Of a DNA stretch of 64,000 nt, positions 9,821 to 20,200 are shown one piece after another. Location: assembly GCA_016721865.1 (NCBI GenBank), contig JADKHF010000003.1, positions 9,028-73,027 of the forward strand, written 5' to 3'. Origin of the DNA: Nitrosomonas sp. Its GTDB lineage: Bacteria > Pseudomonadota > Gammaproteobacteria > Burkholderiales > Nitrosomonadaceae. The position numbers were made by a program, and so were the translations under genes. Every line of letters starts with the position of its first letter. The first letter of the stretch is position 1. The notes below the pieces were generated by a model, which did no database searches, had not been told where the DNA came from, and worked only from the letters and a program-made list of their open reading frames with translations.

Positions 9821-10909
9821 CTAGTCATCTTCCATTACGATCTTCGCGAATAATTCTGAGTGATCTTCAGCGGACTCGGCCACTTTAACAGCGATTCGCC
9901 GTGCAATCAGCCGATAGATATCGGCAATTTTGCCGTCAGGTTCAGCGACTACGCTGGGTTTACCCATGTCCGTATGTTCGCGAATTTTGATATCGAGGGG
10001 TAACGCACCCAAGAATTCCACATCATAGTCCTGACACATCCTTTCCCCGCCACCGGTTCCAAATATGGGTTCCGTGTGACCACATTGAGAACACGTATGT
10101 GTACTCATGTTTTCCACAATGCCAAAAATCGGAATTCCCACTTTTTCAAACATTTTTAATCCCTTACGCGCATCGAGTAAAGCAATATCCTGCGGTGTGG
10201 TGACAATGACAGCGCCTGTTACCGGTATCTTTTGCGCAAGCGTGAGCTGAATGTCTCCTGTACCGGGCGGTAAATCAACAATTAAATAATCCAGATCTCT
10301 CCAGTTGGTATCATTGAGTAACTGTTGCAGAGCCTGTGTAACCATCGGACCGCGCCAAACCATGGGCGTTTCAACATCAATCAACAGACCTATGGACATG
10401 GCCTGGATACCATGTGCCAGAACCGGTTCCATGGTCTTGCCATCGAGCGATTCCGGGTGGTTTGTGATTCCCAGCATTTGCGGTCGTGATGGCCCATATA
10501 TATCCGCATCCAGAATTCCTACGGATGCGCCTTCCGCCGCCAATGCCAGCGCCAAATTAACCGCGGTTGCCGATTTTCCGACACCGCCCTTGCCGGATGC
10601 CACTGCAATGATATTTTTGACACCGGGAATCAGCTTGACCCCTTTCTGCACACTATGCGGGATAATTTTGCTGTTAACCGTGACCTGGATATTTCCAATG
10701 CCCGGTATTGACTTGAGTGCATCAACAATCTGTTTTTGAATGGTATCTCTGACACTGTTCGCCGGATAACCCAGCGCTACTTCGAGGGATACATTGTTTT
10801 GGTCAATCTGAATATTGCGGATTGATTGCGTGGTAAAGTAATCCTTACCCGTCGTCGGATCAATGGTTTGCTTAAGTACAGATTGTATTTGTTGTTCGGA
10901 AATAGACAC
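9821..10909 (-). CDS. apbC: Iron-sulfur carrier protein ApbC (Mrp/Nbp35 family)
   Basis: This P-loop ATPase is thought to bind and transfer [4Fe-4S] clusters. It has an N-terminal DUF59/MIP18-like domain (about residues 1-90) and the deviant Walker A GKGGVGKSATAVNLA near residue 105. The switch region is YLIVDLPPGTGD, and the CxxC is in HTCSQCGHTEP. At 362 residues it is full length. It is divergent from metG and probably heads the apbC-dcd-TIGR03790 run. Confidence 0.94.
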   Translation of the reverse strand: MSISEQQIQSVLKQTIDPTTGKDYFTTQSIRNIQIDQNNVSLEVALGYPANSVRDTIQKQIVDALKSIPGIGNIQVTVNSKIIPHSVQKGVKLIPGVKNIIAVASGKGGVGKSATAVNLALALAAEGASVGILDADIYGPSRPQMLGITNHPESLDGKTMEPVLAHGIQAMSIGLLIDVETPMVWRGPMVTQALQQLLNDTNWRDLDYLIVDLPPGTGDIQLTLAQKIPVTGAVIVTTPQDIALLDARKGLKMFEKVGIPIFGIVENMSTHTCSQCGHTEPIFGTGGGERMCQDYDVEFLGALPLDIKIREHTDMGKPSVVAEPDGKIADIYRLIARRIAVKVAESAEDHSELFAKIVMEDD

Positions 10910-11032
10910 TACAAACTCCTTTTACAGCCAATTTACGGTTAATAATTTAATAAGGGGATGGTAACAAATATCAGGAATGCCCACACAGTTTGTTACAATT
11001 CACCTTTATCTAATCTGATTTCTTGAGAGTTA

Positions 11033-13141
11033 ATGAATAAGCGAAAAATTCTGGTTACCTCTGCGCTTCCTTATGCCAATGGCAGTATCCATTTAGGCCA
11101 TTTGGTGGAATACATTCAAACGGATATCTGGGTGAGATTTCAGAAAATGCGCGGGCATACGGTTTATTATGTGTGTGCGGATGATACACATGGCACGCCG
11201 GTAATGCTGCGCGCGGAAAAAGAAGGTATACCGCCGGAAGCATTGATTGCTCGTGTGCACGATGAACATTCGGGAGATTTTTCCGGTTTCCATATCCAGT
11301 TTGATAACTATTACAGTACGCATTCAACTGAAACGCGTCATTTTTCCGAAATCATTTACGGCAAACTCAAGGCTGCCGGATTGATCGCAATACGTGGCAT
11401 CGAGCAGCTTTATGACCCGGTTAAAAACATGTTTTTGCCCGACCGGTTTGTCAAAGGGGAATGCCCGAAATGCGGCGTCAAAGATCAGTACGGCGATTCC
11501 TGTGAAGCCTGCGGCGCAGCTTACGCGCCTACCGAACTCAAAAACCCCTATTCAGCCGTATCCGGCGCCAAGCCAGTCAAGAAATCATCGGAACATTATT
11601 TTTTTAGTTTGTCCGATTCGCGATGTGCTGACTTTTTGCGCCGCTGGACCCGCGAAGCAGACCATTTGCAGCCGGAAGCCGCGAATAAAATGCGTGAATG
11701 GCTCGGCGAGGCGGGGGAGAACAAGCTATCAGATTGGGATATTTCCCGTGACGCACCATACTTTGGCTTTGAAATCCCCGATGCACCGGGCAAGTATTTC
11801 TATGTCTGGCTCGATGCGCCGCTTGGCTACATGGGCAGCTTTCAGAACTTATGCGTGCGTAAACAAATCGATTTTGATGAATTCTGGCAGCCGCAATCGG
11901 ATACCGAACTGTATCACTTCATCGGCAAGGACATTTTGTACTTCCACGCCCTGTTCTGGCCGGCGATGCTGCAAAATGCCGGATATCGTACGCCTACCAG
12001 GATTTTTGCCCATGGTTTTCTCACCGTGAACGGTGAAAAAATGAGTAAATCCCGTGGCACATTCATAACCGCGGAAAGTTCTCTGAAGCAGGGGTTGAAT
12101 CCGGAATCGCTGCGTTATTATTACGCGGCCAAGCTTAACAGCACGCTGGAAGATATTGATCTGAATCTGGAAGATTTTGTCGCAAGGGTCAATTCCGACC
12201 TGGTGGGTAAGTTTATTAATATTGCCAGCCGCTGCGCCGGTTTTATCAGCAAACGGTTTGACGGCAAGCTTGCGGATGGTGAGCAGTATCAACGATTGCA
12301 GGAGATAGTGAACGAGCGTTTTGCCACCTGGCGGCCCGATCAGATTGAGAAAGCTTTTGAAGAACGAGAATTTTCCGCAGCCATCCGCCAAATCATGAAA
12401 TTTGCCGACGAAGCCAATGAAATGATTCACGAGCTGGCGCCGTGGGAAATCGCCAAGGATCCCGATAAGGGAGAAGAGTTACAGCGAGTCTGTAGCCTTG
12501 GCATACAACTTTTTTATGTGCTGTCGCGTTATCTGAAACCCATCTTGCCGGAAACAGTGAAACAGATTGAGCTTTTTCTCGATTGTGAACCATCGGTCTG
12601 GCCTGAACTGAGGGAAGGGCAACCAGTTTCGGATTTATTGTTACCCGCAGGGCATACGATCAATGTCTATCAGCATCTGATGACGCGCATCGAAGTGAAA
12701 CAAATTGACGCATTGATCGCAGCCAATACGCAAAGCCTGGCACCCGCTGAACATGCCGATTCTCCCGCGCGGCATGCTGAAAAACAGCAGCACGCAGTGA
12801 CACCGGTTGCCGATACGATTTCGATTGACGACTTCAGCAAGATTGATTTACGCGTGGCAAGAATCGTCAATGCCGAACATATACCAGGGGCAGAAAAATT
12901 ACTGAAATTGACGCTGGATATTGGTAATGAACAACGCACGGTTTTCGCCGGTATCAAATCGGCGTATGACCCGGAACAACTGAAAGGCCGCTTGACCGTG
13001 ATGGTCGCCAATCTCGCGCCGCGCCAGATGAAATTCGGCTTGTCGGAAGGCATGGTGCTGGCAGCTGGTGGCGGCAATCCGGGCGAATTATTCATTCTAT
13101 CGCCCGATGCGGGCGCGCAACCGGGAATGCGGGTTAAATAG
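11033..13141 (+). CDS. metG: Methionine--tRNA ligase
   Basis: This class I synthetase charges tRNA-Met. The HIGH-type motif HLGH follows YANGSIH. The zinc knuckle has four Cys (CPKCG and CEACG around residues 145-160), and the KMSKS motif is in GEKMSKSRG. A C-terminal EMAPII/Trbp111-like tRNA-binding domain occupies about residues 600-702. At 702 residues it is the dimeric long form. The frame is unbroken over 2.1 kb, which contrasts with many neighbours. Confidence 0.97.
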   Translation: MNKRKILVTSALPYANGSIHLGHLVEYIQTDIWVRFQKMRGHTVYYVCADDTHGTPVMLRAEKEGIPPEALIARVHDEHSGDFSGFHIQFDNYYSTHSTETRHFSEIIYGKLKAAGLIAIRGIEQLYDPVKNMFLPDRFVKGECPKCGVKDQYGDSCEACGAAYAPTELKNPYSAVSGAKPVKKSSEHYFFSLSDSRCADFLRRWTREADHLQPEAANKMREWLGEAGENKLSDWDISRDAPYFGFEIPDAPGKYFYVWLDAPLGYMGSFQNLCVRKQIDFDEFWQPQSDTELYHFIGKDILYFHALFWPAMLQNAGYRTPTRIFAHGFLTVNGEKMSKSRGTFITAESSLKQGLNPESLRYYYAAKLNSTLEDIDLNLEDFVARVNSDLVGKFINIASRCAGFISKRFDGKLADGEQYQRLQEIVNERFATWRPDQIEKAFEEREFSAAIRQIMKFADEANEMIHELAPWEIAKDPDKGEELQRVCSLGIQLFYVLSRYLKPILPETVKQIELFLDCEPSVWPELREGQPVSDLLLPAGHTINVYQHLMTRIEVKQIDALIAANTQSLAPAEHADSPARHAEKQQHAVTPVADTISIDDFSKIDLRVARIVNAEHIPGAEKLLKLTLDIGNEQRTVFAGIKSAYDPEQLKGRLTVMVANLAPRQMKFGLSEGMVLAAGGGNPGELFILSPDAGAQPGMRVK

Positions 13142-13155
13142 CCGGCATCCTTTTT

Positions 13156-13533
13156 ATGGAATTGCAAGCTATCGCGGAACATATCAAACAACGGGAGCTC
13201 GAACTGTTGCAGACGGATTGGAAAGCAAATCCCGCCTTGGTCGATGACTTGTTATCTGCAGACTTTGAAGAGATTAATAGCAATGGGCAAGTCAGTACAA
13301 GAAGTGACGTGATCAATTGGTTGTTAAACAAGGATAACGCTATTCAATGGTTACTGATAGATTTTAGAATTAAGGCATTAACGGATGGCTTGGTAATGGC
13401 TGTCTATTTTGCAAAAAAACTTAATGACCCAAACAGCGCCAACAAGGATTCAATCAGAACCTCGATCTGGCAGCGCCAGGGGAATAATTGGAAGATGGTA
13501 TTTCATCAGGCAACTCAGCGAATAGAAACCTAA
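13156..13533 (+). CDS. DUF4440/NTF2-like small protein
   Basis: This 125-residue protein resembles the SnoaL/DUF4440 (NTF2-like) fold. It opens with a helix rich in Glu/Gln and LLSADFEEINSNG, and ends with the beta segment TSIWQRQGNNWKMVFHQ. No catalytic set can be assigned. It follows metG by 15 bp and sits just before yggS on the same strand, so the three may be cotranscribed. Confidence 0.7.
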   Translation: MELQAIAEHIKQRELELLQTDWKANPALVDDLLSADFEEINSNGQVSTRSDVINWLLNKDNAIQWLLIDFRIKALTDGLVMAVYFAKKLNDPNSANKDSIRTSIWQRQGNNWKMVFHQATQRIET

Positions 13534-13538
13534 GCACA

Positions 13539-14306
13539 ATGGATCAGGAGAATATTTTGGAACTCAACGAAGAGCAGCAATTCAACGAAATTAAAACCAA
13601 TCTTGCAATGGTTAAGCAACGCATTGTCGATACCTGCCAGCGAATTGGGCGTGATCCATCCAGTGTCCGGCTCCTGCCCGTTACCAAGACGGTTCCTGCT
13701 GAAAGATTGCGCATCGCTTTTGCCGCTGGATGTCACGAGATGGGAGAAAACAAAATTCAGGAAGCCCGGGAAAAATCCGAAGCGCTGCAAGACCTGGATA
13801 TAAAATGGTCAATCATCGGTCACCTGCAAACCAACAAAGCCAAATATCTGGCGCGTTTCGCCAATGAATTCCAGGCACTCGACAGCCTTAAAGTCGCCGA
13901 AGAACTTGACAAGCGCCTGCAGAATGAAGGACGCGCGATCGATGTCTGCGTACAGGTGAACAGCTCCGGTGAAGCCAGCAAATTCGGTCTACCACCCGAA
14001 GAGGTGCGTGATTTTGTTCAACAACTGCCGAATTATTCCTCACTGCGCATCAAAGGGCTCATGACGCTGGCGATTTTCTCGACCGATCATGATCGTGTGC
14101 GTCAATGTTTTATCAAAATGCGCGAGATCCAGGCCATGTTGCGCCAGGAGGCGCCAGCGGGATTGTCATTTGACGAGCTCTCAATGGGCATGTCGGGAGA
14201 TTATGAATTGGCGATCGAAGAAGGTGCAACGGTAGTTCGGGTCGGACAGGCGATTTTTGGTAAGCGGCCATTGCCGGATAGCCATTACTGGCCGGGGTTG
14301 GGTTAA
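13539..14306 (+). CDS. yggS: YggS/PROSC family PLP homeostasis protein
   Basis: This PLP-binding single-domain TIM-barrel protein keeps free PLP in balance. The PLP lysine is in LLPVTKTVP. The phosphate site is GMSGDYELAIEEGATVVRVG, and WSIIGHLQTNKAKY is also conserved. I chose the ATG at 13539, because the longer ORF from 13488 would overlap the upstream gene. A TTG at 13557 with AGGAG ahead of it is a serious alternative start. The stop overlaps the end of a minus-strand pseudogene. Confidence 0.92.
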   Translation: MDQENILELNEEQQFNEIKTNLAMVKQRIVDTCQRIGRDPSSVRLLPVTKTVPAERLRIAFAAGCHEMGENKIQEAREKSEALQDLDIKWSIIGHLQTNKAKYLARFANEFQALDSLKVAEELDKRLQNEGRAIDVCVQVNSSGEASKFGLPPEEVRDFVQQLPNYSSLRIKGLMTLAIFSTDHDRVRQCFIKMREIQAMLRQEAPAGLSFDELSMGMSGDYELAIEEGATVVRVGQAIFGKRPLPDSHYWPGLG

Positions 14307-14717
14307 GCGGGCCCCTGCCGTACAACGATTTTGTCTCGTTCAATAATTTTTTTGCACGACTCATTGGCCGTTGCCCAATCCATCAAGTCTACTTTAGGAA
14401 GCTATGAACAAGTGTCCTTTCGAGCAAGCGAGAAATCTATTGCATTGATCTTTGAAGATTCCTCACTGCGTTCGGAATGACAAATGTGAGTTATTCAGAG
14501 TTTCCTTTATAGGGTAAGTTTGATGCGGCAAAGCTTCGGCCAATCGTGAACTCAGATCGAGTCCTATGGGGTGTTCGCCGATAATCGCCAAATCCGGATC
14601 GGAAAATTTCTTGGCGTTCCGCCTGGCACGGGAACCAAAAGCACACATAGTAATCCTCCGGAACACACGTACGCAAAATGGCTTGATCGATAAGCCAATT
14701 GGCATTGGGTACTTCAA
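14303..14717 (-). pseudogene. MNT-type nucleotidyltransferase gene split by a 109-bp element
   Basis: On the minus strand the sequence reads FGSRARRNAKKFSDPDLAII, the GS-x10-DxD motif of minimal nucleotidyltransferases that often act as antitoxins to HEPN toxins. Pro replaces the residue between the two Asp. The coding sequence reaches LPYK, is interrupted by the element at 14397-14505, and resumes as VDLMDWATANESCKKI to a stop at 14303. One base is also missing near 14530 (gcttTgcc). No HEPN partner is visible upstream. The 5' end is degraded, so the start is uncertain. Confidence 0.75.
14397..14505. mobile_element. Small non-autonomous element A (109 bp) with TTTA target duplication
   Basis: Its ends are GGAAGCTATGAACAA and, inverted, GGAAACTCTGAATAA. 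The interior is a palindrome of the TCATTCCGAACGCAGTGAG type. TTTA occurs immediately on both sides (14393-14396 and 14506-14509). Removing the element and one TTTA rejoins an MNT gene in frame. It encodes no protein. Confidence 0.85.
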
Positions 14718-15019
14718 GCGGCGGGTGCCGATAACTGTTGACCTAACCTCGTAGCGAACTCATCCAACAGATGAGATGATGAAACATTGAGTAGTCTATT
14801 AAAATCATTTTGTGGTTATTCATCTGAGCGATCAATTGCGGTGTTTAGTTTTAATTGTTGGTGCAGGTATTGCGCTTCATTGAAAGAATCCGGAATTGCA
14901 TGGATATCTTCAAGGGCGCGCGCCTTGTTGCAAGTGTGATCTGGAGTTTAAGTTAACAGCGAATTGTGTTATTTTTCCCATTGATACAAATATTCATCAA
15001 TCAAATTGGAGGTTTTTTA
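14718..15019. other. Intergenic gap before secreted-protein gene
   Basis: There is no convincing gene. The left part may hold decayed 5' sequence of the MNT pseudogene. The only clear feature is the GGAGG ribosome-binding site at about 15009-15013 for the next gene. Confidence 0.4.
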
Positions 15020-15901
15020 ATGAAACAATACATGAAGCAACTCATCTTATCGGCTTGCGCATTTATTCTGCTCGGTAACATTCACTTTGCTTCCGCCGAA
15101 ACCGCCAACGATACGGAAACGCTGCTGAATTGGGCTGAAAATACCTACCCGCAATATTTTCCCAATCATCAAATCACGCAGAGCATCGAGCCATGGTTGT
15201 ACCGGTTTTATCCGGATACCGGAATTTATGCCGGTGTGAACAGAAATGATAACAATGCTTATGTGTTGGGCGGGCCGTGGGGTGATAATCCAACCTTGAT
15301 CGATTCATTGTCGGATTTGATTGTTCAGATTGCCAATTCCGGCGGCAACAGCAGTATTCCTGCCTGCAATACAGCGAATGCACCATCTGGAATTTTCTAT
15401 ACGCAGAATGGCAATGTCGTTAATGTGACGACGAATGGAAATTGTATTCCGCTGCCTGATAGTAACAATCTATGCGAAACCCCGCCTCAGACTTCTGCGA
15501 CAGGGATTTCGGTTTTGACGACTACGAACGTTATCTCATCGGCGATCAGAGGCGTTGTCATTGAGATTGATATTCCGGGATTCCCCAATCCATTTGAATC
15601 TTTTGCTCAAAATTTTTCCAACAATAAACACTGTACAATCAATGTGCCTGCTGAAGGAGCCAATCTGATTATTAATTCCGATATCTGCTATGACATGACA
15701 TCCGCATTCGATGAGTTATTGGGAAGCGAAAGCGTACCGGGAATAACCATTACACCGCCGATTACTTTGGCGCTCAAGGATACGGTCACCAATCAAATCG
15801 TACCGGATTGTTTTGCCACGGATGCGCAAACTGTCTACGATGCTTTTGCCAAAAAGACCTGGATCAAAAAAGACGGCAGTTTTGTGGAAGTCAGCAACTA
15901 A
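15020..15901 (+). CDS. Secreted hypothetical protein
   Basis: This 293-residue protein has a clear Sec signal (residues 4-23, ending FASA) and a GGAGG site before the ATG at 15020. The N-terminal region (TLLNWAENTYPQYFP, then YRFYPDTGIYAGVN) resembles a short module seen in many betaproteobacterial secreted proteins. The rest has six scattered Cys, suggesting disulfides, and low-complexity Asn/Thr/Ile segments. No enzyme motif is seen. A strong terminator follows, so it is probably monocistronic. Confidence 0.7.
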   Translation: MKQYMKQLILSACAFILLGNIHFASAETANDTETLLNWAENTYPQYFPNHQITQSIEPWLYRFYPDTGIYAGVNRNDNNAYVLGGPWGDNPTLIDSLSDLIVQIANSGGNSSIPACNTANAPSGIFYTQNGNVVNVTTNGNCIPLPDSNNLCETPPQTSATGISVLTTTNVISSAIRGVVIEIDIPGFPNPFESFAQNFSNNKHCTINVPAEGANLIINSDICYDMTSAFDELLGSESVPGITITPPITLALKDTVTNQIVPDCFATDAQTVYDAFAKKTWIKKDGSFVEVSN

Positions 15902-15914
15902 CTTTAGCCTGATA

Positions 15915-15952
15915 GGGCGCAATAGCGGTTTTCCGCGTATTGCGCCTTGTTT
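15915..15952 (+). terminator. Rho-independent terminator
   Basis: A GGCGCAATA / TATTGCGCC stem with an inner CGG/CCG pairing is followed by ttgttt, just after the stop of the secreted protein. Confidence 0.75.
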
Positions 15953-15955
15953 GAT

Positions 15956-16045
15956 GAGTCTCTGAATAACCGGTCTTTGTCATTCCGGACGTAGCGAGGA
16001 ATCTTTCTTGATCAACAAGATAGATTTCTTGCTATGCTCGAAGTG
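15956..16045. repeat. Dispersed element B, right end degenerate
   Basis: The left end GAGTCTCTGAATAACC and the interior TCATTCCGGACGTAGCGAGG match the other members of the family. The interior pairs with AGATTTCTTGCTATGCTCGA. The right terminal repeat is not recognisable, and no target duplication is seen. It lies next to the jetD stop. Confidence 0.65.
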
Positions 16046-16064
16046 AGTTTGTGCGGAATATCTA

Positions 16065-17261
16065 TTATTCTCCCTTGCAATGTTGGGCCGCAATCGCCTG
16101 TACGGCCGCTGTCGCCCAATGAAAACCAATGCGTTCCTGCTCCAGCCGCAATCCTTTGCGGATGCGGTTGTCCCTTAATTCATCGAATAAAGCGCGTTCG
16201 ATTCCGGTCAACCGGGATAAATCATGCACCACCGGGTCGGGTTCTTCGCCCCACAGTTCCTGGTGCGCCATCAGGGTGGCGCGATCCATCAACAATGAAG
16301 TCGCGTGTGCAAAGTGAAAGCGCAACTGGTTGAGAATGGCAAAGCCGTGTGTGTCGATGTCGCCCCAGTAGTGAATCCGGCACTGCATCAGCCACTGCGC
16401 GCGTGCCAGCGCATCCCAGCCGTAGCCGCTGCCGAAGATGACGATAGCATCGCGCACCAGCGGAAAGGCCAGAAAATTTATCTCATTTTCGGTTATGAAA
16501 ACATGCCGCAGCGGGATTTTTAGTTGCGCAAAACTGCGGTCATCCAGCGATACGATCGGCAGCTCCGTTCCTGGCAACAGTTTGATTTGTGCGTCGAGCA
16601 CGCGGAAGTGAATGCGTGCGGGTTTTTCCAGGAAACCGTAGCGCGCGGCAAATTGATTAACACCGGATTTTCCTGTAGTAACTGCTGTTGCAGGCAGCAC
16701 ACGGTCCAGCAGTTCGGCAAGCACCGTGCGATGCGTCTCGATAAATTTGCTGTGTATGCCGGGAATGTCTACTTGACGCAGATAGATGCCAGGGCGCGGA
16801 TGCCCGGCAAGCCAGCGCACGATGGCCAGCAACTGCGGCCATTGGTCAGCCAGTTCGATGGCTTGTAAAGGCCGCCGCGCCAGCCAGGGCAGTAATGCGG
16901 GCTGTGCGTCGCGCGTGAGATTCACGATTTGCTCGAAGCGCTTGACGTCGCGCTGCTTCGCCAGCAGCGCAAATGCGCTGTCCGGCGCGTCGACCCACAC
17001 GGATTCAGGCAGGCGTTGTAATCCTTGTACGCGATGGCGGATTTCGCGCCATTCGATGCGGATCTGCGGCATTGCCTTCAATTCCGCGATCCACGCACGA
17101 ACCGCTTCAAAGCGTCCGGTCAGATCCGCAGAGCCAGGACTTTTCAATTTCAGTTGCAAGGGGAAAACCGGTTCGTTGGTAACCAGCGGCTGCAAAAGCT
17201 CGCCCCGCTCCCAGAAACGGGAAAGCTGTGCTTTCAGGTCGCGCGGCGTGGTCCAGTTCAT
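16065..17261 (-). CDS. jetD: Wadjet protein JetD (DUF3322/DUF2220, TOPRIM-like nuclease)
   Basis: This is the predicted nuclease subunit of the Wadjet system, in which the JetABC SMC complex senses small circular DNA and JetD cleaves it. It has an N-terminal DUF3322-like region. The C-terminal TOPRIM-type motifs are the Glu in TENEINFLAFP and the DxD in YWGDIDTHGFAILNQL. At 398 residues it is full length and intact. It starts 10 bp after jetC and is the last gene of the jetABCD run. Confidence 0.92.
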   Translation of the reverse strand: MNWTTPRDLKAQLSRFWERGELLQPLVTNEPVFPLQLKLKSPGSADLTGRFEAVRAWIAELKAMPQIRIEWREIRHRVQGLQRLPESVWVDAPDSAFALLAKQRDVKRFEQIVNLTRDAQPALLPWLARRPLQAIELADQWPQLLAIVRWLAGHPRPGIYLRQVDIPGIHSKFIETHRTVLAELLDRVLPATAVTTGKSGVNQFAARYGFLEKPARIHFRVLDAQIKLLPGTELPIVSLDDRSFAQLKIPLRHVFITENEINFLAFPLVRDAIVIFGSGYGWDALARAQWLMQCRIHYWGDIDTHGFAILNQLRFHFAHATSLLMDRATLMAHQELWGEEPDPVVHDLSRLTGIERALFDELRDNRIRKGLRLEQERIGFHWATAAVQAIAAQHCKGE

Positions 17262-17271
17262 CCCGGTTTGT

Positions 17272-20200
17272 CTACGTTGTCTGCGGTGTCATTGCGGCTT
17301 TGTGTTCACGGTATTCTTCAATCGAAAGATTGCGCAATTTTGATGCACGGCCGTCCTCGTTGTGCACGAACCCCACGCTGGATACATACGGCTCGATGAT
17401 GTGAATTTTCTGCAGCGGCGTGACGATCAGCAATTGCAGGTTGAGTTGCTGAAAAAGACGCAAGCCGTACTGCGCCGATTCATCCGAACCGCGGCCGAAT
17501 GCTTCGTCGAGCACCACAAAGCGGAACGATCGCGAGCGCACGGCGCCCCATTCCAAACCGAATTGATACGCCAGACTGGCGGCGAGTATGGTATACGCCA
17601 GTTTTTCCTTCTGCCCGCCGGATTTGCCGCCGGAATCGGAGTAGTGCTCGTGTTCGCTGTTATCCTCGCGCCAGCGCTCGCTGGCGGCAAACAGAAACCA
17701 GTTGCGCACATCGGTGACCTTGGCGGTCCAGCGCCGGTCCTGTTCCGACAAACCTTCGCGCCCGCGGAAACGGTCGATGATGGCTTTGACCTGCAGAAAC
17801 TTGGATTCGAATATTGCGCATCGTCCGAACCGTCCGATCCGGTGGTGGCGCCCTCCGTGCAGGCGCGCAATTCGGTCTGGAAGTCGCGTATTTCGGCATC
17901 CTGGCTCAATTGGGTTTCGAGCACGATATAGCGTCCCGGGTTGTAGTCGATTTGCGTGAGTGATTCGTTGATGCGCGCGATGCGTTCTTTGATGGTCTCG
18001 CGTTCACGCGCCAGTTGTCCGTTGAAGTTGGCGATTTCGTTGATGGTGTTGACGTTCAACAACTCCTTGAAGCGCGTGACAAAGCGCGGCAAGTCGTCGC
18101 GCTTCAGTTGCTCGAGCAAGTGGCGGTATTCAAAAGCCGCTTCAATGCTGGCATCGATCTCGGCGGTTTCCAGCTTGAATTGTTCCTTGAACGCCATCAT
18201 TGCCTGGATGATCTTGTCGCGCCGGTCTTTCAGGTTTCTGTCCTTGGAGTCAATGCGGTTTTGTAACCAGGTACGTACATCCTGCTCACGGTTGTCGCAC
18301 GACTCCACCGTCAATGCATGTTCGCCCAGCGCTTGAGCGCGGATGGTTTCCAGTTGCTGCACCGATTCTTCGTTCAGCGGTGTTTCAGGCAGCAAGGTTC
18401 GTGTTTGCTGTTGCAGATTCTGGGCATCACTGCGGCGCTGCTCGATTTTGGAGCGCTTGTCCTTGGCGTTTTCCAATTCCTTTTCCAGTGCGTTTTGCGC
18501 ATCGATGGCGCCACGCAATCGCTCATTCAGTTGCTTCAGCACGTCGGATGCCGCTTCCAATTGATCGCGCTCAACCCTCAGTGCTGCGATCTCCGTCGCC
18601 ACGCCGGGCCAATCCAATTCCTCAAAGTCGGTGAATTCCTCCAGGCGCGTCAGCGCGTTGAGGCGGTTTTCCAGCATGGCGCGGACGGACTGAATTTTAC
18701 TGACCAGACCGGCTACCTCGCTTAAGCGTGTTTCAAGCTGGTGCTGCTTGGCTTCAAGCGCGGCGATTTTGGCGTTGTTTGACCAGCCCAGCACGTAGCG
18801 GCTGCGGTCGGAAATCGCGTGCCGGTCATCTTTTTCGTGCCGCCCGGTGGGGTCTTTGATTTGACCGGCGTGCGTGATCGCCCGCGTTTCGCGCCAGAAT
18901 TGCTCTTGCGTGGCGCAGCACGCAACGTCGAAGCGATGCGCCATTTCGCGCTCGAGCCAGTCGTAAAACGGGGAATCAGGCTTGATCGCAAGTTTTCTGA
19001 CCAGCGAATCGGCATGCAGATCCGGCACTTCTGCCTGACGGCGCGGCCGGACGTGGAAATAAACCAGCCGTCCGCGCAAGTGCTGGTGATCGACCCAGGC
19101 CGCCACTGCCTTGTAACTCGCATCCGGCACCAGCAGCGACAACCCGAAACCGCGCAGCAGACGTTCGGCGGCACCTTCCCACTCACGCGCCTCGTCGCGT
19201 ACCTGGATCAGTTCCCCGGCGAACGGCATGTCGTCTTCCGCCATGTTCAATGCGGCGCACAAGGCGGCGCGGATCTGAATCTGTTGATCGTCAATATTGC
19301 TGCGCCGTCGTTTCAGGCTGTCGATTTCAGTCTGCAACGCGCCATGTTCCTGTTTTCCTTGCCGCAAGGTGACGCTGTGTTCGGTCAAGGCATTTTGCAG
19401 CCCCGCGTCGCGGTCACGCAGTTCGTCACGCAATAGCTTGAACTGATGGCGTTGATTCAGGAAGTTGCTGCTGTCCGTGGCGGCCGGTTCTTCCAGTATG
19501 GCGGTTAATTCCTGGTAGCGTTGCGCTTTGGCTCGGCGCGCATCGCGCAGCGTTTCTTTTTCTTGATTTCGGCGCCCAGCCGTTCCAGCCGGTCGCCGCC
19601 ATTGTCGCTGATGGCTTGCTTCAATTCATCGACTTGAATGCGTTGTTCTTGCAGGCGGGTTTCCAACTGTTTGATTTGACCGTCAGACCGGTTCCAGTCT
19701 TGTTCCAGATCTATTAAGCGTTTGCCCAACAGATCAAGTTTCAAAGCTGCAAAATATCCGCGCAACGCTTCGCGATTGCGGCGCAAATCGTCTACCTCGA
19801 TGACCAACGTCGCGTGTTTATCGCAATTTTCCACCAGCGGTGTGAGCATTTCCACCTGACGCTGTGTTTTCAGCACCGCCTGATGCGCGCGGTTGAGATC
19901 GTCGAAGTGGGTGATCAGCGCCTGGATACGCGGCGCGACATCGAAGGGTTCGAGCATGTGGCTGCGCACGAAATCGGTCAGATTGCCGACCGATTTCATC
20001 GATACCGTCTGGTGGAACAGTTCCAGCGCCTGTTCGTTGTCGATGCCAAAGCGGCGGCGGAACCATGCGCCGTACTTCGGAAAGCTGTCCTCGATTTCCG
20101 CACCGGCGGCGCGCAGTTTTTTGCGCAGTTGTGTGATATCGGAACCGAAATGCGCAAAATCCGCGGTGATCGTCAAATCACGCTCGGCTGCGACGAAGAA

